This document shows, in pieces, positions 9,337 to 17,323 of a stretch of 64,000 nucleotides of DNA. Position 1 is the stretch's first letter, and every line of letters starts with the position of its first letter. Under the pieces are notes generated by a model, which saw nothing but the letters and a program-made list of their open reading frames with translations, was not told the DNA's origin and did not search any database. The stretch comes from Streptomyces justiciae (GTDB lineage: Bacteria; Actinomycetota; Actinomycetes; Streptomycetales; Streptomycetaceae). Made by a program: the position numbers and the translations under genes. Location: contig NZ_JADDXU010000001.1 in assembly GCF_015163075.1 (NCBI RefSeq), positions 186,001-250,000 of the forward strand. Reading direction: 5' to 3'.

Positions 9337-9429
9337 TCCTCGCGTGCCGGTGGCTGGGGACGCAGGGGAGACGCGAGGGTGGGAGCACGGATAACAGAAA
9401 GTCCCGAACGCCCGTGAGGAGCCGTACCC

Positions 9430-9792
9430 ATGACCGTCCGCCGGATCATGCCCGACTACCAGGTCGAGTCGGAGGAGGCGATGAGGGCCAGCCGCGATTT
9501 CTACGGCCTCCTGGGCTTCCAGCAGGTCATGGACATGGGCTGGATCGTCACCCTCGCGTCCCCCGCCAATCCCACCGCCCAGATCAGCTTCTTCACCGAG
9601 GAGCGCACCGCACCCGTCGTCCCCGACCTGAGCGTGGAGGTCGAGGACGTGGACGCCGTCTACGCGCAGGTGGTGGCGTCGGGCGCGGAGGTCGTACGGG
9701 AGTTGCGGGACGAGGAGTGGGGCGTACGACGTTTCTTCGTACGGGACCCGAACGGCCAGGTGGTGAACGTGCTGACGCACCACCGGAGTTAG
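9430..9792 (+). CDS. VOC/glyoxalase-family protein
   Basis: This 120-residue single-domain protein has the vicinal-oxygen-chelate pattern: beta-alpha-beta repeats with SRDFYGLLGFQ in the first half and FFVRDPNGQVVNVL in the second. Members are lyases, dioxygenases or resistance proteins, and no residue here decides between these. The ATG at 9430 follows GAGGAGCCG. The stop overlaps the convergent gene at 9789 by 4 bases. Confidence 0.85.
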   Translation: MTVRRIMPDYQVESEEAMRASRDFYGLLGFQQVMDMGWIVTLASPANPTAQISFFTEERTAPVVPDLSVEVEDVDAVYAQVVASGAEVVRELRDEEWGVRRFFVRDPNGQVVNVLTHHRS

Positions 9793-10445
9793 CCGTCCCG
9801 CGGCACCGGCTCCCACTCCGCGCGGTACTCGACATGCATCAGCGGCATCGAACGGTCCAGCAGCCCTGACCCCGGATGCAGTTCGGCACACACGTGCCCG
9901 TCCTGGTGGGGCCCCGTGTCGGCGAGGTCGAAGAAGTCCGCGGCGGCGTCCGCGAAGGGCAGGGCGCTTCCGCTGAGTACGAGGGTGTCGGCGGCGCTGC
10001 TGAGGCCGAGCCGGTCGCGGAACCCGGCGTGGTGCGCGCCGGGCACGACCTGGTCGTGGGGGAGGGGGAAATCGGCGCGCCGGAACTCGACGGTGTGCTG
10101 CCGTCCCGCCTTGCCCGCCCTCGCCCGGACCTCCTTCCAGCGGGACGCCGGGAACTGGAGGGAGTGGTGCAGCAGAAGCAGATCGCGGGCGCGGTGCGGC
10201 TCAGGGAGCGCGGCATCGACCGGCCGCTCAGCGCGCCGCCGCAGCGGCAGATGCACGAGCGAGCGCGGCGACCGCGCGGCCAGCAGCCAGGCCGCGGCCA
10301 GCTCGGCGGCGGCACCCCGGTCCACCCACAGGCTCAGCCAGTGCTCGCTGTCGTAGCAGAGCGCCCGCCGCAGCCCGCCGACGCGCAGCACCCGGTACTC
10401 CTCCGCACCGAGCCGCACGCGATGTTCGGTGACCCCGATGCGCAC
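9789..10445 (-). CDS. Hypothetical protein (unrecognised)
   Basis: This 218-residue protein is not assigned to a family here. It is rich in Arg, Leu and His, has no signal peptide or transmembrane segment, and contains motifs such as ALCYDSEHWLSLWVD and AELAAAWLLAARSPRSLVHLPLRRR. Coding character is good: strong third-position GC over the whole length. It reads towards the VOC gene and starts 16 bases from the stop of the next minus-strand gene is not the case; rather that small gene (10459) lies just upstream and could share its transcript. Probably an actinomycete-restricted cytoplasmic protein. Confidence 0.6.
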   Translation of the reverse strand: MRIGVTEHRVRLGAEEYRVLRVGGLRRALCYDSEHWLSLWVDRGAAAELAAAWLLAARSPRSLVHLPLRRRAERPVDAALPEPHRARDLLLLHHSLQFPASRWKEVRARAGKAGRQHTVEFRRADFPLPHDQVVPGAHHAGFRDRLGLSSAADTLVLSGSALPFADAAADFFDLADTGPHQDGHVCAELHPGSGLLDRSMPLMHVEYRAEWEPVPRDG

Positions 10446-10458
10446 CCCCCTCCCCCTC

Positions 10459-10761
10459 TCAGCTCTGCCGGTCGGCCACCGCCCAGGAGGCGAGCGCGAC
10501 GGCCCCCGCCACCCCGAACACGGCGGGCCAGGCGCCCACCTTCTTGGCGAGCGGGTGCGACCCGGCGAAGGCGGCGACGTACGCGGCCGTCAGCGCGCCC
10601 GCCGCCTTGCCTCCGGCCTGCTGCCGCCACTGCGTCGCCGCGGCGGCCCCGGCGACGGCCAGCACGGCCCCGCCGAGCTGCCGCTTCTTGGTCCAGCGGG
10701 CCACGCCGTACCCACCGACGAGCCCGCCGGCCGCGACAACCGCGCTGGGGACCTTCGCCAT
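10459..10761 (-). CDS. Small hydrophobic protein (100 aa)
   Basis: This 100-residue protein is rich in Ala and Gly, with three hydrophobic stretches (VVAAGGLVGGYGVA, GGAVLAVAGAAAAT, AVFGVAGAVALASWAVA), so probably a small membrane protein. The start ATG at 10761 has a clear AGGAGG site. No family is recognised. It is followed at 13 bases by the 218-residue hypothetical gene on the same strand, so the two may be co-transcribed. A purine/pyrimidine-biased tandem repeat sits immediately upstream of its ribosome site. Confidence 0.65.
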   Translation of the reverse strand: MAKVPSAVVAAGGLVGGYGVARWTKKRQLGGAVLAVAGAAAATQWRQQAGGKAAGALTAAYVAAFAGSHPLAKKVGAWPAVFGVAGAVALASWAVADRQS

Positions 10762-10770
10762 GCCTGCCTC

Positions 10771-10830
10771 CTGGTGGTTCTTCTGGTGGTGCTCTGGTGG
10801 TGCTCTGGTCGTTCTTCTGGTGGTGCTTGA
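10771..10830. repeat. Degenerate 11-12 bp tandem repeat (about 5 units)
   Basis: Five units of the type TGGTGGTTCTTC or TGGTGGTGCTC follow each other in the leader region of the small minus-strand gene. Read on the minus strand this is a purine-rich GAAGAACCACCAG-like run that would lie in the mRNA leader. Confidence 0.75.
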
Positions 10831-10882
10831 GGCCTTGAGGCTAACTCCGGCACCGCGAGCCGCCCCGAACCTGAGTCGAGGC

Positions 10883-10911
10883 TTGTCAGCTTTCCTCCTC
10901 CGAGCTATATA
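10883..10911 (+). promoter_or_regulatory. Sigma70/HrdB-like promoter for hsp20
   Basis: TTGTCA (10883-10888) and TATATA (10906-10911) are separated by exactly 17 bases, a near-consensus vegetative promoter pointing at the Hsp20 gene. The AT-rich -10 stands out strongly in this DNA. The transcript would begin near 10918, giving a leader of about 45 bases. No clear CIRCE or HAIR inverted repeat was found around it. Confidence 0.6.
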
Positions 10912-10962
10912 AGAAGTCGTAAGGGCATCGCACCCAGTTCCCGAAGAGAGGAGTGACCCGTG

Positions 10963-11385
10963 ATGCTCATGCGTACCGACCCCTTCCGCGAATTCGACCG
11001 ACTCGCGCAGCAGGTCTTCCAGCCCGCCCGTCCGGCCGCGATGCCGATGGACGCCTACCGTGCCGGGGACGACTTCATCGTCCACTTCGACCTCCCCGGC
11101 ATCGACCCCGAGACGATCGATCTGGACGTCGAACGCAACGTCCTCAACGTCCGCGCCGAGCGCCGTTCCCCCGCCCCCGAGGGCGCGGAACCCATCGTCG
11201 CCGAACGACCCACCGGCACCTTCACCCGCCAGCTCTTCCTCGGCGACACCCTCGACACGGAACGCATCGACGCCTCGTACGAGGCAGGCGTCCTGACCCT
11301 GCGCATCCCCGTGGCCGAACAGGCCAAGCCGCGCCGCATCCAGATCAGCGGGGGCGGCGGAGGACGCAAGCAGCTGAGCAACTGA
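10963..11385 (+). CDS. Hsp20/alpha-crystallin small heat-shock protein
   Basis: This protein of about 140 residues is a small heat-shock chaperone that binds unfolding proteins. The sequence has the classic beginning [17 protein letters not shown], an alpha-crystallin domain at about 25-130 ([32 protein letters not shown]) and the A-x-x-x-G-V-L motif near the end ([12 protein letters not shown]). Starts GTG 10960, ATG 10963 and ATG 10969 are all possible; the AGAGAGGAG site fits 10963 best. The DUF2267 gene follows after 24 bases on the same strand and is probably co-transcribed. Confidence 0.93.
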   Translation: MLMRTDPFREFDRLAQQVFQPARPAAMPMDAYRAGDDFIVHFDLPGIDPETIDLDVERNVLNVRAERRSPAPEGAEPIVAERPTGTFTRQLFLGDTLDTERIDASYEAGVLTLRIPVAEQAKPRRIQISGGGGGRKQLSN

Positions 11386-11409
11386 TCGCACACCAGGAGG
11401 AGATACTCG

Positions 11410-11817
11410 GTGGTGAAGAGAAGCTGGGCCGAACTGGTGGACGCGGTGCGGGAGTCGGGTCAGTACCCGACCCGCGTCGAGGCCGAACGCGTCACCCGCG
11501 TCGTCCTGTCCGCCCTCGGCGGCCACGTCACCGGCGACGAACGCGTGGCCCTCGCCCGGGCCCTGCCCGAGCAGGCCGCGCGCGTCGTCGCCGCCCAGAT
11601 CCCGGCCACCCGCCCCCTGACGGCGGCGGAGTTCGTGGAATCGGTGGCGGCCCGCATCGAGGGCGCGACGACGGCGACGGCCCGCTGGGACGTCAGCTCG
11701 GTACTGAGCACACTGCCGCGCTGGGCGGGCGACGCGCTGGTGGACCGCATCCTCTCCCAACTCCCGCAGGGGTACGCGCTGTTGTTCGGGAGGGCGGAGC
11801 TGATGCCGACAGCGTGA
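11410..11817 (+). CDS. DUF2267 protein
   Basis: This 135-residue soluble helical protein has the DUF2267 pattern of two helical halves (WAELVDAVRESGQYPTRVEAERVTRVVLSALG and the later FVESVAARIEGATTATARWDVSSVLSTL). The GTG start at 11410 follows AGGAGGAGA. DUF2267 proteins often sit next to Hsp20 genes in actinobacteria, as here, which suggests a shared stress role; the molecular function is unknown. Confidence 0.85.
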   Translation: MVKRSWAELVDAVRESGQYPTRVEAERVTRVVLSALGGHVTGDERVALARALPEQAARVVAAQIPATRPLTAAEFVESVAARIEGATTATARWDVSSVLSTLPRWAGDALVDRILSQLPQGYALLFGRAELMPTA

Positions 11818-11831
11818 GCGAGTGAGCGCCG

Positions 11832-12335
11832 CTACTGGGCTTCGCCCGCACGGCTCCTGTGCTGCCTCCGGGCGCGCATCTCCGAGACGTACCCCGCGCC
11901 GATGACACACCCGGCACCGGCGAGGGCGAAGCCCAGAAGGGCCGGGTTGAGATACCCGGGCACGTCCCCGTTGTCGTAGCTCCCGCCGTCACTGGTCTCG
12001 CACACGAACCCGAGCGGGAGATACGACACCGAGTAGTCGACGATCTCGACCCCACGCTGGTGCCGCTCCCACCAGCCGGCCGTACGACAGGACTGCGGCG
12101 GCGCGGAATCCGTACCGCCGTCCTGAGCGGTCATGACAGCGCCGACGACGATGAACAGCCCCCACGCACAGAGCACCGCGGCCACGGCACCGGCCAGGGC
12201 GCCGAGGCCACGGAGAAGGGTGGGCAGATCTGCCCGCCGTACACCACGCTCGGCGAGCCGCCCGAACCCGTACCCGGTGAGCGCGAAGGCGACGACGGCG
12301 GCGACGAGGGCGAGCAGCAGATTCAGCAGTGCCAT
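11832..12335 (-). CDS. Hypothetical membrane protein
   Basis: This 167-residue protein has three hydrophobic segments: the N-terminal LLNLLLALVAAVVAFALTGYGF, LGALAGAVAAVLCAWGLFIVVGAVM and the C-terminal PALLGFALAGAGCVIGAGYV. Between the last two lies an extracytoplasmic loop with two Cys (SCRTAGWW and VCETSDGG) that could form a disulfide. ATG 12335 was chosen because it opens the first membrane segment and has a GGGGG site; an in-frame ATG at 12368 exists. No family is recognised. Confidence 0.65.
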   Translation of the reverse strand: MALLNLLLALVAAVVAFALTGYGFGRLAERGVRRADLPTLLRGLGALAGAVAAVLCAWGLFIVVGAVMTAQDGGTDSAPPQSCRTAGWWERHQRGVEIVDYSVSYLPLGFVCETSDGGSYDNGDVPGYLNPALLGFALAGAGCVIGAGYVSEMRARRQHRSRAGEAQ

Positions 12336-12465
12336 ACCGCCCCCTGGTGTGATCGACTGTCGACTCACGGATTGTCGGGCGAGTCCAGCAGGCGCCCTGG
12401 CGGTACGGCAGTGGCGGAGCCCACAGTTCCGGCAACAGGTCGGCTACAGGAGACAGGGGAGCCAC

Positions 12466-13272
12466 GTGAGCCGACTGAGGCACATGGCCGTGCCGGACGG
12501 CACGAGCATCGCGTACCGGGACCAGTCCCCACCCCTCTCCGATCCGCCCCGCACGATCCTGCTCCTGCACGGCCTCGCCGGTCACCTGGGCGAGTGGGAC
12601 GCCCTGACACCGGGCCTCCTGGCCGCCGGCTTCCGCGTGGTGTCGTACGACGCCCGCGGCCACGGCGCGAGCACCCGCCGCCCGCATACGGTGAGCAGGG
12701 CGGCGCATGTCGAGGACGCGCGGACGCTGATCGAGGAACTCGAGCTGACCCGCGTGACAGTGGTGGGCCAGTCCATGGGCGGCAACACGGCCATGCTGCT
12801 GGCGTCGGCGCACCCGGAGCTGGTGTCGTCCCTGATCCTGCTAGAGGCGGGCCCGGGCGGCCCGAACCCGGACGTACCGACACAGATCGCGGCCTGGCTG
12901 GACGGCTGGCCGACGCCCTTCAGGTCTTTCGGAGAGGCGGAGAGGTTCCTGGGCCACGAGGCATGGGCGAGGGGCCTGGAGCAACGCCCGGACGGCTGGT
13001 GTCCCCGCTTCGACCCGGACACGATGGTCGCCACGATCACGGAGGTGGCGGCGAGGGCGTACTGGGAGGAATGGTCGAGGCTGAGCTGCCCGACGCTGGT
13101 GGTGAGGGGCGGGAAGGGGATGCTGCCGGCGGGGGCGGCGGAGGAGATGCTGAGGCGCAGGCCGCAGGGAACCCGGCTGACGGTAATCCCGGACGCGGGC
13201 CACGACGTACACCTGGACTGCCCGGGGCGACTGCTGGCGGCGATGGAGGAGTTCAGGCTGGACCAGGCCTGA
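12466..13272 (+). CDS. Alpha/beta-fold hydrolase
   Basis: This 268-residue hydrolase has the oxyanion motif LLLHGLAGH, the nucleophile elbow VGQSMGGN (Ser), and a C-terminal His in PDAGHDVHLDCPG; the acid residue is probably in the strand after YWEEWSRLSCPTLVV. The GTG start at 12466 follows AGGAGACAGGGG. The open frame extends upstream to 12133, but that part overlaps the divergent gene and lacks coding character. Substrate unknown; esterase, epoxide hydrolase and haloperoxidase-like activities are all possible. Confidence 0.85.
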   Translation: MSRLRHMAVPDGTSIAYRDQSPPLSDPPRTILLLHGLAGHLGEWDALTPGLLAAGFRVVSYDARGHGASTRRPHTVSRAAHVEDARTLIEELELTRVTVVGQSMGGNTAMLLASAHPELVSSLILLEAGPGGPNPDVPTQIAAWLDGWPTPFRSFGEAERFLGHEAWARGLEQRPDGWCPRFDPDTMVATITEVAARAYWEEWSRLSCPTLVVRGGKGMLPAGAAEEMLRRRPQGTRLTVIPDAGHDVHLDCPGRLLAAMEEFRLDQA

Positions 13273-13323
13273 CGCGACCGGAGTCGAAGGCCCGGCGTTC
13301 ATCCACACCGGGCGGGACACGCG

Positions 13324-13363
13324 ACGGCCGGCGCGCTGCGCCGATGAGGCACGCGCCGGCCGT
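13324..13363. terminator. Bidirectional hairpin terminator
   Basis: Perfect 12-bp arms ACGGCCGGCGCG (13324-13335) and CGCGCCGGCCGT (13352-13363) with a 16-base loop sit between the convergent hydrolase and cyclophilin genes. Confidence 0.8.
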
Positions 13364-13384
13364 TCACAGGTGCCGTGGGGCAGG

Positions 13385-13882
13385 TCAGAGCTGACCGGAC
13401 TCGGCGATGGTGATCTTCGCCGAGGTGGTGCCGCTGCGCGAACCGAGCGCCTCGATCTTCTTGACGAGCTCCATGCTGCTCTCGTCGGCGACCTCGCCGA
13501 ACACCACGTGCTTGCCGTCCAGCCAGTCCGTCACGATGGTCGTGATGAAGAACTGCGAGCCGTTGGAGTTCGGGCCGGCGTTGGCCATGGACAGCAGGCC
13601 CGGGCGGTCGTGCTTGAGGGTGAAGTTCTCGTCGGCGAACTTCTCCCCGTAGATGCTCTTGCCACCGGTGCCGTTGCCCCGGGTGAAGTCGCCGCCCTGG
13701 AGCATGAAGGCGGGGATGACACGGTGGAAGGACGACCCGGCGTAACCGAAGCCCTTCTCGCCGGTGGCGAGAGCACGGAAGTTCTCAGCCGTCTTCGGGA
13801 CGACGTCGTCGAAGAGGTTGAAGTTGATACGGCCAGCGGGCTGGTCGTTGATGGTGATGTCGAAGTAGACCTTGGTTGTCAT
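13385..13882 (-). CDS. cypA: Peptidyl-prolyl cis-trans isomerase, cyclophilin A type
   Basis: This 165-residue cytoplasmic prolyl isomerase closely follows the eukaryotic cyclophilin pattern. It has [20 protein letters not shown], the catalytic [17 protein letters not shown] (with the active-site Arg), [10 protein letters not shown], the substrate pocket [19 protein letters not shown], and [10 protein letters not shown] with the Trp linked to cyclosporin binding. Length matches the 165-residue standard. Streptomyces are known to carry such a eukaryote-like CypA as well as bacterial types. ATG 13882 starts MTTKVYF; an upstream in-frame ATG at 13897 is less likely. Confidence 0.95.
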   Translation of the reverse strand: MTTKVYFDITINDQPAGRINFNLFDDVVPKTAENFRALATGEKGFGYAGSSFHRVIPAFMLQGGDFTRGNGTGGKSIYGEKFADENFTLKHDRPGLLSMANAGPNSNGSQFFITTIVTDWLDGKHVVFGEVADESSMELVKKIEALGSRSGTTSAKITIAESGQL

Positions 13883-13976
13883 GGGTCTATCCTGCACCCT
13901 CGGCTCTGAGCTGCCACATTCGTGTCGCCGGGGCCTTGGTGGTACGGGGTGTCACCCCAGGTTACGATCCTGTTGA

Positions 13977-14180
13977 TCAGTGCGAGCACGGGGTGGCTGC
14001 CAGGAAGTCGGCCCACGCTCGCGCCGACACCGTGAGATGCGGCTCCGCGGGTCGCTTGGAATCCCGGACCAGCACACCCGAGGGTATGAACGCGGCTTCC
14101 AGGCATTCGGTCGCGTTACCGCCGCTGTATGACGACTTGAACCAGGCAGGCTCGCTGGCGGGCCGGGAGACGACTGGCAT
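13977..14180 (-). CDS. DUF397 small protein
   Basis: This 67-residue protein is a typical DUF397 member: WFKSSYSGGNATECLEAAF, then VLVRDSKRP and the tail ARAWADFLAAT. DUF397 proteins are almost always encoded next to an Scr1/DUF5753 HTH regulator in actinomycetes. Here the ATG directly follows the regulator's stop codon, so the two are one transcript. The pair is thought to behave like a regulatory or antitoxin-like unit; this is family knowledge, not visible in the sequence. Confidence 0.88.
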   Translation of the reverse strand: MPVVSRPASEPAWFKSSYSGGNATECLEAAFIPSGVLVRDSKRPAEPHLTVSARAWADFLAATPCSH

Positions 14181-15026
14181 TCACAGCTCCTTGAGAGCGC
14201 GATGGATCATGGCGGACGAGGCTTCCATGTCCAACGCTTGTGCGCGGAGGTACTCGAACGCAAGTCTGTAGCGCTCCAGTTCCTCGTCCTTCTCCAGGAA
14301 CAGGGAGCCGGTGTGGAAGTCGACGTAGACCACGTCGAGGCCCGGCTCGACGCCCCCGATGATGACGAAGCTTCCCAGGGCCGCGGCGTGGGCCCCTTTG
14401 GAGAAGGGCAGCACCTGGAGCGTGATGTGCGGCGATTCGTTGGCTTCGAGGAGTCTGCCGAGCTGCTCTCTCATGGTCCCGGCTGACCCGACGACGCGGC
14501 GGATGACGGACTCGTCGAGAATCGCCCAGAGGCGCGGGGGCTTCGGCCGGGTGAGGATCTCCTGCCGCTTCATGCGGATGTCGACGAGCCGCTCGATCTC
14601 GCTCGGCTCCAGGGGGACCTCGTTGGCCCGTTGAAGTGCCGTGCTGTACGCGCGAGTTTGCAGTAGGCCGGGGACGTAGACACACGCGAAGTGGTTCTCA
14701 CCGATGGCCTCGTCCTCCAGCGTGAGCATCAGGTTCATGCTCTCCGGAATGGAGTCGGCGAAGGAGCTCCACCAGCCTTGCTGTTTGGCGTCCTTGGCCA
14801 GAGCGACAACAGACGTGCGTTCGGCCTCAGTTGCTCCGTATTCACGGCACAGCGCATCGACGACGATCCACTTGACGGGCCCGGCCTGGGTCTCGTACCT
14901 GCTGACCGTCGCCTTGGATACGCCGACGAGCTTCCCGGCCTCCTCCAGGGTCAGCCCCTTGCGGGCGCGCAACTTGCGCATCATCGCGCCCAATTGGCGG
15001 CGACGCGTTGTGGTCCGTTCGGACAT
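14181..15026 (-). CDS. Scr1/DUF5753-type helix-turn-helix regulator
   Basis: This 281-residue regulator has an N-terminal XRE-type HTH (about 9-65: LGAMMRKLRARKGLTLEEAGKL, then GVSKATVSRYETQAGPV). The long C-terminal DUF5753 domain (about 95-270) shows VYVPGLLQTRAYSTAL, MKRQEIL, WAILDESVIRRVVG and LGRLLEANESPHITLQVLPF. Such proteins control development or antibiotic genes together with DUF397 partners. It sits directly upstream of the DUF397 gene and divergent from an HATPase gene, the usual three-gene arrangement. Confidence 0.92.
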   Translation of the reverse strand: MSERTTTRRRQLGAMMRKLRARKGLTLEEAGKLVGVSKATVSRYETQAGPVKWIVVDALCREYGATEAERTSVVALAKDAKQQGWWSSFADSIPESMNLMLTLEDEAIGENHFACVYVPGLLQTRAYSTALQRANEVPLEPSEIERLVDIRMKRQEILTRPKPPRLWAILDESVIRRVVGSAGTMREQLGRLLEANESPHITLQVLPFSKGAHAAALGSFVIIGGVEPGLDVVYVDFHTGSLFLEKDEELERYRLAFEYLRAQALDMEASSAMIHRALKEL

Positions 15027-15244
15027 GCTGCTCCTTCGCCATGCGCCGGGTGCTAGACCCAGACATCCCCATCAGGCTAGGCAGCGCCGAACCAGACCCA
15101 CCATCAGATTCACCCGATAGATTCTGATGAGAAGTTACACAGTGAGAGTTCTCCGTGCCATGCTCAAACGCAGATCGCTACGCAGCGCAGCCGTACAGAC
15201 ACGGCAGGTGCAGCGCGTGCGTGGCATGGGAGGGAGGAGTGGCC

Positions 15245-15877
15245 GTGCCTGGCTACGAAGTCACCGAACCTCAACTCCGTTGTGTCCTGCCATTCGAGGC
15301 CGCGCCGGGGGAAGTCCGCCTGCTCCGGAGAGCGGTCGTGAAACAGCTGAGCCGATGGGGTGTGCCCATGGCGGCCGACGAAGCGGAGCTGCTCGTCACG
15401 GAGTTGGCGACGAACGTCTTCAAGCATGTTGGCGAGGGCGCCTCGGCCACCTTGATCCTTGAGCAGAGGGGAGAGCGGCTCCGGCTTGAAGTCCACGACA
15501 AGAGCCAGACGGTGCCGTCGTTGAGGGCAACTGATTGCGATGAGGAGTGCGGCCGCGGCCTCCACCTGCTCGCCGCCTTGGCAGTGGACTGGGGCACGGT
15601 CCTGACTGCGGTCGGCAAGGCAGTCTGGTGTGAGCTCTCGATCGGCTCGGAGCAGGGCTGTCGGCGTATCGAGAGAGCCGTTGAAACGCTTAAGTGCTAT
15701 CAGGGGCCCAGTCGCGGAGCTGTCCTCCAGGGGAAAGGGCGGGATGTGGCCCTTGAGGAGTCAGCGGTCGAGTTGATCGCGGACTTGCTTCACTGGACCG
15801 CGTCGCGCGGCCTTGATCCAGACGACGTTCTGGATCGCGCCCAGATGCACTACGAAGCCGAAGCGGATGTTGCGTAG
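15245..15877 (+). CDS. HATPase_c_2 ATP-binding protein (RsbW-like)
   Basis: This 210-residue protein has the GHKL ATPase core of RsbW-type anti-sigma kinases at about residues 10-130. The N-box ELLVTELATNVFKHV and G-box region CGRGLHLLAALAVDWG are visible, and the C-terminal 80 residues are helical and unassigned. GTG 15245 was chosen because AGGGAGGAG sits 5 bases upstream; the earlier GTG at 15239 overlaps that site. It is divergent from the Scr1-type regulator, and together they form a common Streptomyces regulatory trio. It may act as a kinase or adaptor for that regulator, an inference from context. Confidence 0.82.
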   Translation: MPGYEVTEPQLRCVLPFEAAPGEVRLLRRAVVKQLSRWGVPMAADEAELLVTELATNVFKHVGEGASATLILEQRGERLRLEVHDKSQTVPSLRATDCDEECGRGLHLLAALAVDWGTVLTAVGKAVWCELSIGSEQGCRRIERAVETLKCYQGPSRGAVLQGKGRDVALEESAVELIADLLHWTASRGLDPDDVLDRAQMHYEAEADVA

Positions 15878-15964
15878 AGGGTTCGCATTGGGCGGCTGGT
15901 GAGCCCCGCGGCGTCAAGACGCGGGGCGCATCCGTAATGCCTGGACGAGCGGAGTTCCTCGGTG

Positions 15965-16663
15965 CTATTCATCCTCGATCAGTGCTCCCGCGAGTTGCAG
16001 CATGACCTCCACCCGCTCGTCACGCCCCAGCCGCAGCCATTCAGCGAAGATCAAGTCGACTTCATCTCGCTCTGGCCTGCCAGCCTGCATGAGTCGGTAC
16101 AGCCGGCGCTTTTCTTCGCGGCTGCTGAGTCCGGATGCTCGCTCTGCTACTTCCTCTGGTGTGGTCAGCGCCGTTCCCCCGCCCCTGATCCCGGCGTTGC
16201 ACCGTTGGCACTCCACTCGGAGGTTGGACAGCTCTGTGTCTACTGGTGGCGTCGCGTCGATGATGTGGACGCTGAGTACCGCCCTCAGGTCTTCATCTGG
16301 ATAGGGCTCGCCTGCTGCCATACCGCATGTTTGGCAGGCGGACCCTGCCCTTTCGATGGCTTCTCGTCGGCGAGCGGCCGAGATCCGCGGCCGGGGAGTC
16401 TCCTTTGGCTGCTCCCCTAGATCGATACGGGTTCCGATCCTTGTCAGTCGGTACTCGTCAGGCTGGAGGTGCGGATCGGTCTTGTAGTTGTCGATCTTCC
16501 AGCCCAGCTCACGCAGGTCGCGCATGCGGCGATCCGCCTGGGCGACGCCAGGGACCCCCTCGAAAAGCTGGAGCTTGGTGAAGAGGTTGCCTTCTCCGAC
16601 TGCTGCCAGAAACTCGGCGACCTTCACTTTTGATGACCGCCGCACGGGGCGCTCGTCTGTCAT
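15965..16663 (-). CDS. HNH endonuclease-like protein, probable restriction subunit (HNH residues intact)
   Basis: This 232-residue protein has an N-terminal winged-helix-like domain (about 14-60: VAEFLAAVGEGNLFTK, then ADRRMRDLRELGWKI). A zinc-supported HNH domain (about 108-160) has Cys110/Cys113 and Cys152/Cys155, with candidate catalytic His133 (LSVHII), Asn147 (LSNLRV) and Asn156 (RCNAG). The ATG at 16663 has a GGAGGGAAG site; the open frame upstream of it is not convincing. It is paralogous to the product at 18926, which has lost the HNH residues. Lying downstream of a C5 methyltransferase, it is a good candidate for the cognate restriction enzyme or one of its subunits. That pairing is inference. 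Confidence 0.78.
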   Translation of the reverse strand: MTDERPVRRSSKVKVAEFLAAVGEGNLFTKLQLFEGVPGVAQADRRMRDLRELGWKIDNYKTDPHLQPDEYRLTRIGTRIDLGEQPKETPRPRISAARRREAIERAGSACQTCGMAAGEPYPDEDLRAVLSVHIIDATPPVDTELSNLRVECQRCNAGIRGGGTALTTPEEVAERASGLSSREEKRRLYRLMQAGRPERDEVDLIFAEWLRLGRDERVEVMLQLAGALIEDE

Positions 16664-17323
16664 CGCTTCCCTCCTGTCCGGCGCTTCTGATGCGCTGCCG
16701 TCGACTCTCGTAGCGGTGACGGCTCGGACTAGTGTACCGTCGGCGTCACCCGATTGGGTGCCGTCAGCGTTCGGCAACGTTCGGCAGAAACGCCACTGCG
16801 ATCTGTGGAGGCCAACCCACACCTGGACTCAAAGGGAGCGCTAGATCGGCTGCCCAGGCATCCATGAACCGCGCCTTTCAGCTGGAGGCACGGCAATGAG
16901 GCTTCCACGCCGACGGGAGCGTTCCCCGTTTATACGGCCCTCGGGCCGGAGAGGAGACCGGTCTTGAAGCTGGTGCGCTGGCTTAGGGATCGGTGGAAGG
17001 ACCAAGCGCGACCGCTCGTATCGTCCGCGCGCGTCTCGGCGGGGTGCGAAGCATTCCTCGTGATCGCGTGGATCTGCGAGCACTGTCTCTGGTCTTGATA
17101 TGCGTGTGCCCCGACTGAGTCATCAGCCAGGGCACACACCACCGAAGCCAGGAGCTCCGTCCTCGCACCCCGCGGATAGCAGCCGCGGGAGGACGGAGCC
17201 TCTGGTCGCTGTCGGCGCTGCGCCACCTCTACGAGGTGCGGGCACCTAGCACGACAGTAGCAATTGAGCCGCCATGATGGGGAGGCTGATGGCTGCGAGG
17301 GGCAGCGACAGCCCGCCGCTGAC
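16664..17323. other. 660-bp non-coding gap in the restriction island
   Basis: No credible gene was found between the HNH gene and the methyltransferase: the open frames here lack coding bias and start signals. The gap must hold the promoter of the HNH gene (AGTGTA at 16731-16736 gives TACACT on the minus strand, a possible -10) and the end of the methyltransferase transcript. It also contains the two strong hairpins listed separately. Confidence 0.6.
17104..17198. ncRNA. Candidate structured RNA or terminator pair
   Basis: Two adjacent stem-loops lie about 125 bases past the methyltransferase stop. The first has 8-bp arms GTGTGCCC (17104-17111) and GGGCACAC (17130-17137). The second has 10-bp arms CTCCGTCCTC (17155-17164) and GAGGACGGAG (17189-17198), with an inner CCGCGG pair. 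The second could be a strong terminator; both together might be a structured RNA of either strand. No known RNA family is recognised. Confidence 0.4.

Noticed and set aside
13977..15877. Classical type II toxin-antitoxin system
   Set aside because: The DUF397/Scr1/HATPase trio is a common Streptomyces regulatory set; no toxin fold is seen.
17155..17198. tRNA or retron-type RNA in the restriction island
   Set aside because: There is no cloverleaf and no reverse transcriptase gene nearby; only hairpins can be supported.
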